Part shown: positions 28,032-37,135 of the stretch, in pieces
Numbering within the stretch: position 1 is the first letter of the stretch
How the letters are laid out: the number at the start of each line of letters is the position of its first letter
Assembly: GCA_050330205.1 (NCBI GenBank)
Contig: JBHJOA010000047.1
Span: 62,001 to 126,000, forward strand
Source: Pelagibius sp050330205
Lineage (GTDB): Bacteria > Pseudomonadota > Alphaproteobacteria > Kiloniellales > Kiloniellaceae
DNA: 64,000 bases
Reading direction: 5' to 3'
Position numbers and translations under genes: made by a program
Notes under the pieces: model-generated
The model's database searches: none
The model's input: only the letters and a program-made list of their open reading frames with translations
What the model was told of the DNA's origin: nothing

Positions 28032-28819
28032 TCGCGCGGCGCGTCCAGCTTGCCGCGCGCCTCACCGGCAAGGCGCACCAGCAGAGGCCGCAGATCCCCG
28101 GCCGCGGCGAGCGGCGCGTCGAACCACAGCCGCTCCACCCGGTCTCCGAGCACCAGGTCGAGACCTTCCGGGTCAATCCCGGCCAGCCGCCAGGGGCCCG
28201 GCCCGGCATCGCAGAACGCGCGGGCATAGAGTTCGACCGCATCGGCATGGTCGGCATTCATATGCGCAACGGCGCCACCCTCCACGTCGGGCAATTCCTC
28301 CAAGCCGCTAATCTCCGTCAGCAGGTCGGCGGCCGTCATCGCATAGGCACGCCCGAAGCCGCCGTTGAGGTTGCCGCGCTGCACCGCCAGGCGCCAGAAA
28401 CTGAAGTCGGGGAAGTCGACGTAGAGTTCGGCCTTGGGGTGACGCGCGAGATAGCGCCGCTTGAGGCGCTCGCGCGTGTCGCCCTCGCCGACGCGCTCCG
28501 CCCGGCCGACCACGGTGAGGCGTGGATGGGCCAGCGGATCGCCCTTGCCCGGCTCGCCCAACAGCAGCGAGCAGCGCGGGTCCGCGAGCAGCGCCCGGGT
28601 ATGCGCCGACAGCGTGGAGGTCAGGAACACCGGCGCGCCGTTCATGTCCGATGCGAGACCGGTGCGCGTCGCCAGGGGCTCGCCGGTTTCCGGGTCGAGC
28701 GTCGCCAGGGCGCCGTGGCGGGCCCGGCGAAGCAGGTCGCGGGCCTGGCGTCTTGCCGCCGCATCGACCGGCAGCATCGGACCCTTCATTGTCACGGGAT
28801 TGTCGGCTGCCTTGCTCAT
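28028..28819 (-). CDS. HugZ-family/pyridoxamine 5'-phosphate oxidase-like protein
   Basis: 263 residues: a split-barrel flavin-type domain (RRARHGALATLDPETGEPLATRT to about residue 150) and a C-terminal DUF2470-type domain (VAHMNADHADAVELYAR). HugZ members bind or degrade haem; related proteins are FMN-binding oxidoreductases. No haem-uptake genes are nearby, so the role is uncertain. Start ATG 28819. Confidence 0.85.
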   Translation of the reverse strand: MSKAADNPVTMKGPMLPVDAAARRQARDLLRRARHGALATLDPETGEPLATRTGLASDMNGAPVFLTSTLSAHTRALLADPRCSLLLGEPGKGDPLAHPRLTVVGRAERVGEGDTRERLKRRYLARHPKAELYVDFPDFSFWRLAVQRGNLNGGFGRAYAMTAADLLTEISGLEELPDVEGGAVAHMNADHADAVELYARAFCDAGPGPWRLAGIDPEGLDLVLGDRVERLWFDAPLAAAGDLRPLLVRLAGEARGKLDAPRD

Positions 28820-28920
28820 AGCGCCAGTATAGATTTGCGCCGTCCTACCGCAACCGGCTGAAGTTTAGGTGTCCACCGCGTTGTAGGTTATACTGCCGGA
28901 AACGGTCGAAGGGGGACCCG

Positions 28921-29487
28921 ATGCGCCCGACGAAGCGCGACGAACTTGTCGGCAAAGCCCTGCAAGCCTTCTACGCCAACGGCTTTCATGCCACCGGCAT
29001 GGACCGCCTGGTGCAGGTGACCGGCATTTCCAAGACCTCGATGTATAAGCACTTCCGCAGCAAGGACGAACTCATCCTGGCGGTCTTGAGGCTGCGCGAC
29101 GCGCAGTTCCGCGACTGGCTGTTTCATCGCATGGCCGAGCTCGGCAAGACCCCGCGCGGACAGCTGCTGGCCGTGTTCGATGCCCTGGCGGAGTGGTGCA
29201 ACGATCCGGGTTTCCGCGGTTGTCTGTTCGTGAAGGCGGCCTGCGAGTATCAGGAGGCGAGCGATCCGATCCATATCCAGGCGGCCGCCCATAAAGCGCT
29301 GCTGTTCCATCGCTTCCGCGACCTCGCGGCGAGCGCCGGCGCTGCGGATCCGGAGCTTCTCGCGCGCCAACTGCTGATTCTGAAGGAAGGCGCCATCGTC
29401 GCGGCCCAGGTCGAGGGCTGCCGGGAAGCGGCCGCTCTGGCCAAGACCGCGGCGGCAACCCTGTTGGACAACGCCCTCGCCCACTGA
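28921..29487 (+). CDS. TetR/AcrR-family transcriptional regulator
   Basis: 188 residues. N-terminal TetR helix-turn-helix (GMDRLVQVTGISKTSMYKHFRSKDEL, about residues 24-50) and a helical ligand domain (EWCNDPGFRGCLFVKAACEY), which resembles the regulators of quinone or aldehyde stress genes. GGGGG lies upstream of ATG 28921. Convergent with the glutathione peroxidase gene, 27 bp away; target unknown. Confidence 0.92.
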   Translation: MRPTKRDELVGKALQAFYANGFHATGMDRLVQVTGISKTSMYKHFRSKDELILAVLRLRDAQFRDWLFHRMAELGKTPRGQLLAVFDALAEWCNDPGFRGCLFVKAACEYQEASDPIHIQAAAHKALLFHRFRDLAASAGAADPELLARQLLILKEGAIVAAQVEGCREAAALAKTAAATLLDNALAH

Positions 29488-29514
29488 GTGCCCGAAGCGC
29501 CGGCCGCCGGCCGG

Positions 29515-30102
29515 TCAGCTGCCGGCCGCCGCCTTGGCCAGCTGTGCTTCGATGGCCCGGGTCACCTTGGGGGCGGTCGGCGCCGTGGTGGTGGCGAACC
29601 AGTCGGCCAGCTCGCCCTCCGGTCCGATGAGATACTTGTGGAAGTTCCAGCGCGGCTTGGCGGCGAAGCCGAGGGATTCCGCCGCCCAGCGATAGAAGGG
29701 ATGGGCGTCGTCACCGACAACGTGCTCCTTGGTGGTCAGCGGGAAGTCGACGTTGAAGTTCACCTCGCAGAACTGCTTTATCTCCGCCTCGCTGCCCGGT
29801 TCCTGGCCGCCGAAGTCGTTGGAAGGCACACCGAGCACCACCAGCCCGCGCTCGCGGTAACGTTCCCAGACCTCCTGCAGGTCCGCGTACTGCGGCGTGA
29901 AACCGCACTGCGAGGCCGTGTTCACCAGCAGCACGACCTTGCCCCGGTACTGCGCCAGCGGCAGGGCGCCGCCCTCGATGGCCGTGAAACTGAAGTCGTG
30001 AGCCGAGGTCGCCGGGTCGGCGGCGGCGGCCGGGCCTGCAATCAAGGTCATCAAAGCGAACAGCATCGAGCGCTTCCTGAATCCGGCCTTGGCAGAAGGC
30101 AT
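29515..30102 (-). CDS. Glutathione peroxidase-like protein, exported
   Basis: 195 residues. Signal peptide (SMLFALMTLIAGPAAAA) then the GPx fold: NTASQCGFTPQY with peroxidatic C66, GVPSNDFGGQEPG and the WNFHKYL tryptophan. Cys in place of Sec, as in most bacterial members, so thioredoxin is the likely reductant in place of GSH (family knowledge). Signal peptide implies periplasmic peroxide defence. GGAGGAAG precedes ATG 30102. Confidence 0.9.
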   Translation of the reverse strand: MPSAKAGFRKRSMLFALMTLIAGPAAAADPATSAHDFSFTAIEGGALPLAQYRGKVVLLVNTASQCGFTPQYADLQEVWERYRERGLVVLGVPSNDFGGQEPGSEAEIKQFCEVNFNVDFPLTTKEHVVGDDAHPFYRWAAESLGFAAKPRWNFHKYLIGPEGELADWFATTTAPTAPKVTRAIEAQLAKAAAGS

Positions 30103-30219
30103 GTCTTCCTCCGTCCGGGACTGAAAGATGGCTCTCATCAGCCTCTAACGTAGAGTGATCGTCGAACCGATCAATCGCCGCGCCGCAAGGCTATGCGTCT
30201 GCGACAGCGGCCAGAGATG

Positions 30220-31224
30220 CTAGATACCGGGCTCGAGGGCAATCTTGGCCGCCGCAACTTCGCCGCGGTCGAGGGCCTGGAAGGCGGCGTGCCCCTCGGC
30301 CAGGGGGCGCCGCTCCACCCAGCCGAGGCGCCCCAGGCGTCCGCCAGCCAGCGCCGCCAGGGCATTGGCGAAGTCGGTCATGGTGTAGGTGTAGGTGCCG
30401 ATGAAGGTGACCTCCTGCAGGGTCGCCTTGCGGACGTCGAGCCCGCCGTCGTTGTCCCCGAGGCCGATGTGCAGGACGACGCCGCCGGGGCGTACCCACT
30501 GCGATGCCATCCGCCGGGTCGCCGCAAGGCCGACCGCGTCCATCACCAGTTCGGCGGCTGACTCTCCCGGCGTTTCTTCGGTCGGCGCTTCGCGGGGGTC
30601 GAAGACGGTGAAGCCCTCGGCGGCGACGGTTTCCCGGCGCAGCGGATTGGTCTCGGCCACCCGGATCTCGGCGCAGCCGAAGGCACGCAGGGTGAGCGCC
30701 GAAAGCAGGCCGATGGCGCCGCCGCCGATCACCAGCGCGCGCGACTCGGCCAGGGGGCGGTGCAGCGCCCGGGCCGCCACCACCACGCCGTGCCAGGCAG
30801 TGGCCGCCGGTTCGGTCAAGGCGGCATGGACGGAAGAGAGGCCGTCCGGCACCTCCAGCATGTTTCCGTCCGGCGCCGTCACCAGATCGGCGAAACTGCC
30901 GGGCCGGTTCATCGACATCATCTGGCGACGGCCGCAGAGGTTGCCGCGGCCTTCGCGGCAGTAGCCGCAGCTGCCGCAGGACACCAGCGGGTTGATCACC
31001 ACGCGGCGACCGGCGTCTGCGCCGGCGATCACGGTACCGACGGCTTCGTGGCCGAGGATCAGCGGCGGCCGGCGTCTTTCGTCCCTGCCGTGGAAGGCAT
31101 GCATGTCGGAACCGCAGATGCAGCAGGCTTCGACCTTCAGCAGGGATTCGCCCGGACCGGGTCGTGGGTCGGCGACCTCGCGGTAATCGAGCACGCCGGG
31201 CGCGGCATAGACCAGCGCTTTCAT
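30220..31224 (-). CDS. Zinc-dependent alcohol dehydrogenase (HpsP-like in context)
   Basis: 334 residues of the medium-chain dehydrogenase family. Catalytic zinc ligands C37 (CICGSD) and H59-E60 (GHEAVG); structural zinc cysteines C83, C86, C89 and C97; NAD-binding VIGGGAIGLLSAL. Related to threonine, sorbitol and idonate dehydrogenases. In hps loci the HpsP enzyme of this family oxidises C2 of one DHPS enantiomer; this role is inferred from context. The start overlaps the SDR stop by 4 bp. Confidence 0.9.
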   Translation of the reverse strand: MKALVYAAPGVLDYREVADPRPGPGESLLKVEACCICGSDMHAFHGRDERRRPPLILGHEAVGTVIAGADAGRRVVINPLVSCGSCGYCREGRGNLCGRRQMMSMNRPGSFADLVTAPDGNMLEVPDGLSSVHAALTEPAATAWHGVVVAARALHRPLAESRALVIGGGAIGLLSALTLRAFGCAEIRVAETNPLRRETVAAEGFTVFDPREAPTEETPGESAAELVMDAVGLAATRRMASQWVRPGGVVLHIGLGDNDGGLDVRKATLQEVTFIGTYTYTMTDFANALAALAGGRLGRLGWVERRPLAEGHAAFQALDRGEVAAAKIALEPGI

Positions 31225-31994
31225 TTCGCCGTGAAACCTCCATCCACGTAGATGACCTGGCCGGTGATATAGGCCGACGCCGGCGCGGCCAGGAACACGG
31301 CGATGCCGTCGAGATCGTCCAGACGGCCGTTGCGCCCGATGGCGGTCTGAGCCGCCAGCGCGGCCACCCTGGCCTCGTCCTCGAAGACCGGACCTGTAAG
31401 CCCAGTCGGGAAGAAGCCCGGCGCAATCGCGTTGGCGGTGATCCCGTCGCCGGACCAGGCCTCCGCCATGGCGCGGGTCAGCTGGGCGACACCACCCTTG
31501 GAGGCGCCGTAGGCCATGCCGCCGGCAAAGGCGCGCGAGGACTGCAGCGAGGCGATGTTGACGATGCGCCCGCCGCCCTTCTGCCGCATGCCGGCGACGC
31601 AGGCGCGCGCCAGGAAGAACGGGACGGCGAGATTGATATTGAGCGTGCGCTGCCAGGACTCCGGGGTGATTTCCTCCGGCGCCTCGCGCAGGTTGATGCC
31701 GGCGGCGTTCACCAGGATGTCGGGCGCGCCGAAGGCCTCGGCGGCAGCTTCCGCCACCGCGTCCACCGCCGCCGGATCTCCGAGGTCGCGGTCGAGCCCG
31801 GCCGCCGCGCCGCCTTCCGCCTTGATCGACGCCACGGCATCGGCGAGCTGCGGCGCGCGGCGCGCGACCAGGACCACCGCGGCGCCCGCCCGAGCCAGGG
31901 CCAGGCCGATACGGCGGCCGATGCCGCTGGAGCCGCCGGTGACCAGAGCCACCCGGCCCGAGAGGTCGAACAACGCCGCCGCCTGCACCGTCAT
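31221..31994 (-). CDS. SDR-family oxidoreductase (HpsO-like in context)
   Basis: 257 residues. Rossmann TGGSSGIG, NAAG, catalytic Ser in NIASLQSS, and YGASK. SDR of the sugar/polyol type. Adjacent HisD-like and zinc dehydrogenase genes suggest HpsO, which interconverts the DHPS enantiomers together with HpsP (inference). ATG 31994 overlaps the dehydrogenase upstream by 4 bp (ATGA), so the three genes form one translated unit. Confidence 0.9.
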   Translation of the reverse strand: MTVQAAALFDLSGRVALVTGGSSGIGRRIGLALARAGAAVVLVARRAPQLADAVASIKAEGGAAAGLDRDLGDPAAVDAVAEAAAEAFGAPDILVNAAGINLREAPEEITPESWQRTLNINLAVPFFLARACVAGMRQKGGGRIVNIASLQSSRAFAGGMAYGASKGGVAQLTRAMAEAWSGDGITANAIAPGFFPTGLTGPVFEDEARVAALAAQTAIGRNGRLDDLDGIAVFLAAPASAYITGQVIYVDGGFTAK

Positions 31995-33298
31995 GCCGCG
32001 GCGGTATCGAAGTCCTCGCCCGGGAAGTACTTGGCGAGGCGGTCGTCGCCGGTGCGGGCGTGAGCCTCCATGCCTTCCAGGCGGGATATGCGCGCCGTCA
32101 CCTGCGCCACCTCGCGGTTCGCCTCGCGGGTCATGCGCTGATAGGTGACGGTCTTGATGAACTTGTGCACCGAGAGGCCGCCGGTATAGCGCCCGGCACC
32201 CTTGGTAGGAAGGATGTGATTGGTGCCGGAGCACTTGTCGCCGAAGGCCACGGTGGTCTCCTCGCCGAGAAACAGCGAACCGTAGTTGGCGAGCTTCCGC
32301 AGCCACCAGTCGCGATCCCCGGCCTGCACCTCCAGGTGCTCGGGCGCATAGCGATCGGAAACCTCCACCGCCTCCTCCCGGGTGTCGCAGAGGACCACCT
32401 CGCCGTAGTCGCGCCAGGCCGCGGCGGCGGCGTTGCGCTGGGTGTCCGGCAGCTTGCCGATCAGGCCGGGGAGTTCCGCCATCACGTCCTCCGCCAGCCG
32501 GCGGTCGAGGGCGACCAGCCAGGCCGGCGAGTCGGGCCCGTGTTCGGCCTGTCCGACCAGGTCGGAGGCGACGATGCGCGGGTCGGCCGAGCTGTCGGCG
32601 ATCACCAGGATCTCCGTCGGCCCGGCGAAGAGGTCGATGCCGACCTGTCCGAACAGCATGCGCTTGGCCTCGGCGACGAAGCGATTGCCGGGGCCGACCA
32701 GGATGTCGGCCGGATGGCCGGTAAAGAGGCCGTAGGCCATGGCGGCGATGCCCTGCACGCCGCCGAGATTGAGGATGTGGTCGGCGCCGCAGAGGTCCAT
32801 GGTGTAGAGAATGCCGGGATGGATGCCGCCGTGCTCGCGCGTCGGCACCGAGCAGGCGACGATGTTGTCCACGCCGGCCACCTTGGCGGTGGCGATCGAC
32901 ATGATGGCCGAGGCGACGTGGGCGTAGCGCCCGCCGGGGACATAGCAGCCGGCCGTCTTCACCGGAATCAGGCGCTGGCCGGCGAAGAGGCCGGGCGAGA
33001 GTTCGACCTCGAACTCGCGCACCGATTCGCGCTGGCGCTCGGCAAAGTCGCGCACGCGGCGGTAGGCGAAGTCGATGTCCTGCTTCAGCCTGGCCGGCAC
33101 CTTGGCGGCGGCGGCTGCGATGGCGTCACGGCCGACCAGGATATCGCCGTCCCAGCCGTCGAGGTCGGCGGCGTAGCGGCGCACGCGCGGCTCGCCGCCC
33201 TCGCGGATGTTCTCCAGGATTTCGCCAACGATGCGCCGGGTGTCGGCCTCGCCGCTGGTCGGCTGCCGCTCGGCCTTCTTGAGGAATTCGATCGCCAT
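31991..33298 (-). CDS. hpsN: HisD-like dehydrogenase, probable sulfopropanediol 3-dehydrogenase
   Basis: 435 residues of the histidinol-dehydrogenase superfamily (TAGCYVPGGRYAHVASAIMS, DLVGQAEHGPDSPAWLV, DKCSGTNHILPTKGAGRYTG, RISRLEGMEAHARTGDDRLAKYFP). The C-terminal LEGMEGHA..D.RLAKYFP block and GGRY context match HpsN, which oxidises (R)-2,3-dihydroxypropane-1-sulfonate to sulfolactate in two NAD-dependent steps. No histidine genes adjoin; a TRAP transporter, SDR and ADH do. Function strongly suggested but unproven: HisD paralogues with other diol substrates exist. Confidence 0.85.
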   Translation of the reverse strand: MAIEFLKKAERQPTSGEADTRRIVGEILENIREGGEPRVRRYAADLDGWDGDILVGRDAIAAAAAKVPARLKQDIDFAYRRVRDFAERQRESVREFEVELSPGLFAGQRLIPVKTAGCYVPGGRYAHVASAIMSIATAKVAGVDNIVACSVPTREHGGIHPGILYTMDLCGADHILNLGGVQGIAAMAYGLFTGHPADILVGPGNRFVAEAKRMLFGQVGIDLFAGPTEILVIADSSADPRIVASDLVGQAEHGPDSPAWLVALDRRLAEDVMAELPGLIGKLPDTQRNAAAAAWRDYGEVVLCDTREEAVEVSDRYAPEHLEVQAGDRDWWLRKLANYGSLFLGEETTVAFGDKCSGTNHILPTKGAGRYTGGLSVHKFIKTVTYQRMTREANREVAQVTARISRLEGMEAHARTGDDRLAKYFPGEDFDTAAA

Positions 33299-33329
33299 CT
33301 TGGATGTCCGGCACTCTCTTTCAGGTTAT

Positions 33330-33341
33330 GTAAACGCTTAC
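33330..33341. promoter_or_regulatory. LacI-type operator upstream of hpsN-like gene
   Basis: GTAAACGCTTAC, a near-perfect copy of the palindromes at 36944 and 37140, just downstream of the minus-strand promoter at 33355-33382. A weaker relative (GTAATCGCTTCC) lies at 33397-33408. Confidence 0.7.
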
Positions 33342-33354
33342 AAAATGCAGGTCG

Positions 33355-33382
33355 ATAATGGATCGTTTAGAAGATTTTTCAA
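33355..33382 (-). promoter_or_regulatory. Sigma-70-like promoter of the hpsN-like operon
   Basis: On the minus strand: TTGAAA (33382-33377), a 16-base spacer, CATTAT (33360-33355). It sits in the 123-bp gap between dctM and the HisD-like gene, so the enzymes have their own promoter apart from the transporter. Confidence 0.5.
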
Positions 33383-33421
33383 GAAGAATCCCATATGTAA
33401 TCGCTTCCTAAACCACCGCGC

Positions 33422-34735
33422 TCAGGTGACGGCCCAAAGCGACAGCGTCGGCACGAAGGCCAGCAGCAGCACCACCGCCAGCATGGCGAAGACGTAGGGT
33501 ATGGCCCGTCTGGCGATGCCCATGACCGGCTCCCCCGTCAGCCCCGCCAGCACGAAAAGGTTGAGCCCCAGGGGCGGCGTGACGAAGCCGACCCCCAGGG
33601 CCGTCACCATGAAGATGCAGAAGTGAATGTCGTTCATGCCGATGTTCTCGGCCAGCGGCAGCATGATCGGCGCCAGGATCACGATGTTGGGGGTCGTCTC
33701 CATGACGCAGCCGGCGAGGATGAAGATCCCGAGCATGAGCAGGATGATCAGCGTCGGATCCTCGGTCACGGTGTTGATGGCCTGGACGAAGGTCTGCGGC
33801 ACTTCCAGCGCGGCCAGCACCTGGGCCAGCGGCAGGGCGAAGGCGATGATCGGCACGATGACGCCGTTCACCTTCGCCGAGCTGAGCAGCATCTTCGGGA
33901 AATCGTCGAGGGTCAGGGTGCCCTGCAGCAGGCCAATGGCGATGGTGGTGACTACGGCGACCGCCGCCGCCTCGGTCGGCGTGAAGACGCCGGAGTAGAT
34001 GCCGCCCAGGATGATGACGGGAATGGTGAGGGCGTATTTGCCGACCCAGACCGCCTTCAGCCAGCGCCGGAAGGAGAAGGCGAGGTCCGACGTCTCGTAG
34101 CCGCGGCGCCGGTTGATGACCACGTTGGTCAGCATGATGGAGATCATGATCATGACGCCCGGAATCGCCGCCGCCAGGAACAACGTCGAGGCGGAGATCC
34201 CGAGAACCAGGCCGATGATGATGTAGGCGATCGATGGCGGGATCAGGATGCCGGTGCAGGCGCCGGAGGCGACCAGGGCGCAGGCATAGGGCTTCGGGTA
34301 GCCGGCCTGCACCAGGCGCGCGTAGGTGATGCGCCCGACCGCCGCCGCGCCGGCGGCGTCGGAGCCGGAAATGCAGGCGAAGAATCCGCAGCCGAGGATG
34401 GTGGAGGTCCCGAAGCCGCTCTTCAGGCTGCCCATGGTCGCCTCGGCCACGTCGAGGAGCTTGTCGGAAAGCCCGGAACGCACCAGCACGTCGCCGGTCA
34501 GGATGAACAGCGGGATGGCGATGAGGGCAAAGGTGTCGATGCCGGAGAACAGCGCCTCGCCGAACAATGTGAGCGGCAGCACCTCGGTCATCAGCAGGAG
34601 GCCGATGGCACCGAATCCGAGGGCGACCCAGACCGGTACCGCCAGGCACAGAAGAACGACGATGGCGAGCAGGGGCAGGCCGACGGCCCAGCCCAGTTCG
34701 GTGGAGGCTTCGGGAATGCCGTAGAGTTGGTACAT
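33422..34735 (-). CDS. dctM: TRAP transporter large permease DctM
   Basis: 437 residues, about 12 membrane helices, DctM family (GLSDKLLDVAEATMG, ASGACTGILIPPSIAYIIIG, VTALGVGFVTPPLGLNLF). Large subunit of the transporter that supplies the HisD-like pathway. It lies 15 bp after dctQ. Confidence 0.94.
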   Translation of the reverse strand: MYQLYGIPEASTELGWAVGLPLLAIVVLLCLAVPVWVALGFGAIGLLLMTEVLPLTLFGEALFSGIDTFALIAIPLFILTGDVLVRSGLSDKLLDVAEATMGSLKSGFGTSTILGCGFFACISGSDAAGAAAVGRITYARLVQAGYPKPYACALVASGACTGILIPPSIAYIIIGLVLGISASTLFLAAAIPGVMIMISIMLTNVVINRRRGYETSDLAFSFRRWLKAVWVGKYALTIPVIILGGIYSGVFTPTEAAAVAVVTTIAIGLLQGTLTLDDFPKMLLSSAKVNGVIVPIIAFALPLAQVLAALEVPQTFVQAINTVTEDPTLIILLMLGIFILAGCVMETTPNIVILAPIMLPLAENIGMNDIHFCIFMVTALGVGFVTPPLGLNLFVLAGLTGEPVMGIARRAIPYVFAMLAVVLLLAFVPTLSLWAVT

Positions 34736-34750
34736 CGTTCTCCGCCCTAC

Positions 34751-35266
34751 CTAGTCGAAGAGCCTGCGGCCGGTGAAATGCGCCCGGCCCGCGCGCAGAT
34801 CGGCGATGTCGCGCCGGATCGACTGCGCCAGGCGCAGCAGCATGATGGCGAACCCGAAGGGCACCGCGATGAGGAACCACACGCGGATGATGCGCAGTCC
34901 GTCGGTCACGTTGCCGAACTTCCACGACACCAGCACCGGGTCGAGCGACCAGTAGATGGCGAAACAAGCCAGGGCGACCGCCAGCAGGTCGCCCAGCAGG
35001 AGCACCAGCGCCGCGCCGCGCGGCGGCAGCAGGTGCGTGATGACGTCGATGCGGATGTGGGCGCGGTCGCGCACCGCGACGGCGGCACCGATCCACACCA
35101 GGTAGATGAAGGCGTAGCGCGCAGTCTCCTCGCCCCAGACCGAGGAGTACATCAGCACGAAGCGCCGGATGACCTCAATGGCGATGACCAGAACGATGAA
35201 GCTGTAGAGAAACAGGAGCATCCAGCGCTCCGCGTTCTCGTCCAGCCACCTCAAAGCTTCACGCAT
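34751..35266 (-). CDS. dctQ: TRAP transporter small permease DctQ
   Basis: 171 residues, four membrane helices, with the DctQ pattern (IEVIRRFVLMYSSVWGEETARYAFIY). Pairs with DctM. Separated from dctP by a 91-bp gap filled by a large hairpin. Confidence 0.92.
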   Translation of the reverse strand: MREALRWLDENAERWMLLFLYSFIVLVIAIEVIRRFVLMYSSVWGEETARYAFIYLVWIGAAVAVRDRAHIRIDVITHLLPPRGAALVLLLGDLLAVALACFAIYWSLDPVLVSWKFGNVTDGLRIIRVWFLIAVPFGFAIMLLRLAQSIRRDIADLRAGRAHFTGRRLFD

Positions 35267-35297
35267 GCCGACTCCGGCAGTTCGTCACGGTCGAGAC

Positions 35298-35359
35298 AGG
35301 ACGGCATGGGGGCGGTGCCGGGCACCGCCCCCTTGCCTCGGACGGCTCCCTGCCGTCCT
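35298..35359 (-). terminator. Nested hairpin between dctP and dctQ
   Basis: Outer 9-bp stem AGGACGGCA (35298-35306) / TGCCGTCCT (35351-35359) encloses a 10-bp stem GGGGGCGGTG (35308-35317) / CACCGCCCCC (35323-35332). The outer arm covers the dctP stop codon. It has no U-run, which favours a role in mRNA stabilisation or attenuation. Confidence 0.6.
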
Positions 35360-36512
35360 AGACATCGTGGACGAAGTAGGGGCTGGCGGTGTTGGCCGCC
35401 TCGAGCAGCTTGTTGAAGGTCTCGGTGGAACCGGCGAGTTCCTTCTTCCAGCTGTCCCATTCCGGACGCTGGTGACCGCAGGCTTCCGCCCAGGCGGCGA
35501 TCTCATCGGCCGTCGGGACATAGAACTGCACGCCGGACTTGGCCATCTCGGCCATGGCGTAGGCGCGCGAGGCCGGCACCTGGGCAAGGTTCTGAAGGAA
35601 GGTGATGTGACTGGCGTGGGCGATCGCCTCGCGCAGGTCGCCGGAGAGCCCCTGCAGCCACTGGGTGTTGGCGGCGTAGACCTGGCTGTCGGGCACCGGC
35701 GCGCTGAAGGTGACCCAGGAGAGGATGTCCTTGAAGCCGAAGGCATAGAGCGCCTCGACCGAGGGATCGAGGGCGTCGGCGACTCCCTGCTTGATCGCCG
35801 CCGGGGTCTCGCCCCAGGCGACCGGTGTCGGGTTGGCACCGGCAAGCTGGTAGAACTGCTGCAGAATCTTGGATCCTGGAACACGGACCTTCATGCCCTT
35901 GAGGTCGTCAGGGGTCTTGATCGGCCCCTTGACGCCGTGGCGGATCGCCATGGTGCGCGGATCGATGCAGAAGTAGAACAGCGGTGTAAAGCCCTTGGCC
36001 TCGACGCGGCTGTCCACCTCGCTCTTCCAAGCCTCGGAGGTCACCAGGTTCACGAACTTCTGGTTGGGGCCGACCCAGTAGGGGATGTTGATGAGGTCGA
36101 CCGCCGGCGCGAAGGGCGAGAAGTTGGAGAGCGAGAACTGACCGGCCTGGACGGTGCCCGCCTGTACCTTCTCCGCCAGCTTGGTGCCGATGCCGAGCTG
36201 TCCGCCCGGGGCCAGCTTCACGTAGATCTGGCCGTTGCTGACGTTCTGGATGTTCTCCTTCACGTTCAACTGCATCATCGGATAGGAGCGGGTGGTGCCG
36301 ATCCGGTATTCGGTGGCGAGGGTCATGGTTTCCTTGGCCGAGGACTGCCGCTCCCTCTCCTCCTCGGCGGTCTGCGCAAGCGCGGCATCGCTCAGCAGGG
36401 TATTGGCGCCGAGGGCGACCAGTGCCGTTGTGGTGCCGTAACGCTTGGCCGCGCGGAAGAAGGCGCGGCGCTCGGGCATCGCGACCGACCTGTCCTTGCT
36501 CTTCTCACTCAT
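35358..36512 (-). CDS. dctP: TRAP transporter solute-binding protein DctP
   Basis: 384 residues. The N-terminus carries a twin-arginine-like motif (ERRAFFRAAKR) and a hydrophobic core ending in DAALA, so Tat export is likely. Mature DctP fold: TLATEYRIGTTRSYPMM, the conserved ligand Arg in LKGMKVRVPGSK, and GVADALDPSVEAL. Receptor of the LacI-controlled TRAP system; a DHPS-like sulfonate is the inferred ligand. ATG 36512 (MSEKSKDRS) is used. Confidence 0.93.
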   Translation of the reverse strand: MSEKSKDRSVAMPERRAFFRAAKRYGTTTALVALGANTLLSDAALAQTAEEERERQSSAKETMTLATEYRIGTTRSYPMMQLNVKENIQNVSNGQIYVKLAPGGQLGIGTKLAEKVQAGTVQAGQFSLSNFSPFAPAVDLINIPYWVGPNQKFVNLVTSEAWKSEVDSRVEAKGFTPLFYFCIDPRTMAIRHGVKGPIKTPDDLKGMKVRVPGSKILQQFYQLAGANPTPVAWGETPAAIKQGVADALDPSVEALYAFGFKDILSWVTFSAPVPDSQVYAANTQWLQGLSGDLREAIAHASHITFLQNLAQVPASRAYAMAEMAKSGVQFYVPTADEIAAWAEACGHQRPEWDSWKKELAGSTETFNKLLEAANTASPYFVHDV

Positions 36513-36565
36513 CTCGTTTCCTCCCTGTTGGTGTTTCAGATTGTTTGACTTCGGTAGGGTCCGCC

Positions 36566-36838
36566 CTAGCCGCCGCTGCTGCCGTCGCGCGAGCCCACGG
36601 CCTTCTCCCGCGCCAGCGCGGCCAGCGTGAAGAACAGCGCCGAGAGCAGCAGCAGAAGGAACTCCGAGACGTCGGACAGCAGAAACCCGACATCGAGGCC
36701 AAAGCTGCTGCGCGCCTTGCCGAGCAGCACGTTGAGGCAGAACAGCGAAAAGAGCAGCAGGCTGGCCGCCATCAGCAGGCGGGCGCGACGCGCGCTCGGC
36801 AGGTCGACAACCGGCTTGGCAGGTGCTCGTCCCGGCAT
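36566..36838 (-). CDS. Small two-helix membrane protein in TRAP operon
   Basis: 90 residues with two hydrophobic helices (LLMAASLLLFSLFCLNVLLG and FLLLLLSALFFTLAALA). No family recognised. It is the first gene after the LacI-controlled promoter, 53 bp before dctP, so it probably belongs to the transport operon. Possible accessory subunit (inference). Confidence 0.62.
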   Translation of the reverse strand: MPGRAPAKPVVDLPSARRARLLMAASLLLFSLFCLNVLLGKARSSFGLDVGFLLSDVSEFLLLLLSALFFTLAALAREKAVGSRDGSSGG

Positions 36839-36943
36839 TTCCCGTTCCCGTCGGATGTCGCCCCCGAAAATGTCCCGCAGGACCCTCGGCGGGCGCAGCC
36901 TTCCCCTTGCGGCCCACCTTCAACAGCCACAAGGCATTAAGAG

Positions 36944-36955
36944 GTAAGCGCTTAC
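36944..36955. promoter_or_regulatory. LacI-type operator at TRAP operon promoter
   Basis: Perfect 12-bp palindrome GTAAGCGCTTAC downstream of a tentative minus-strand promoter (TTGACA at 36999-36994, TACACT at 36974-36969, 19-base spacer). The placement suits roadblock repression by the LacI protein encoded divergently. Confidence 0.7.
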
Positions 36956-37135
36956 ATTATTGATGGCAAGTGTAACGAATTTCCGCCCTGTGTTGTCAAC
37001 CGCGAATCGCGCGCCGCCTTGCTTCAGCCCGGTTGACCGGCCCAAACCGATAGGAAAAGATAGGCACAACCATAAGCGTCGACGACAGGCAGAAGGGTCG
37101 AGCGCAAGGCCTCCGGCCGCAGACAGGGACAGTCC

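Noticed and set aside
26894..28861. 655-codon frame overlapping dctM and HugZ-like genes
   Set aside because: Out of frame with both genes and rich in Arg/His/Pro without any domain pattern.
29515..30102. Selenocysteine glutathione peroxidase
   Set aside because: The peroxidatic position is an ordinary Cys codon and no in-frame TGA occurs.
31991..33298. Histidine-biosynthesis HisD
   Set aside because: No other his genes adjoin, and the conserved tail and TRAP/SDR/ADH neighbourhood fit an HpsN-like enzyme better.
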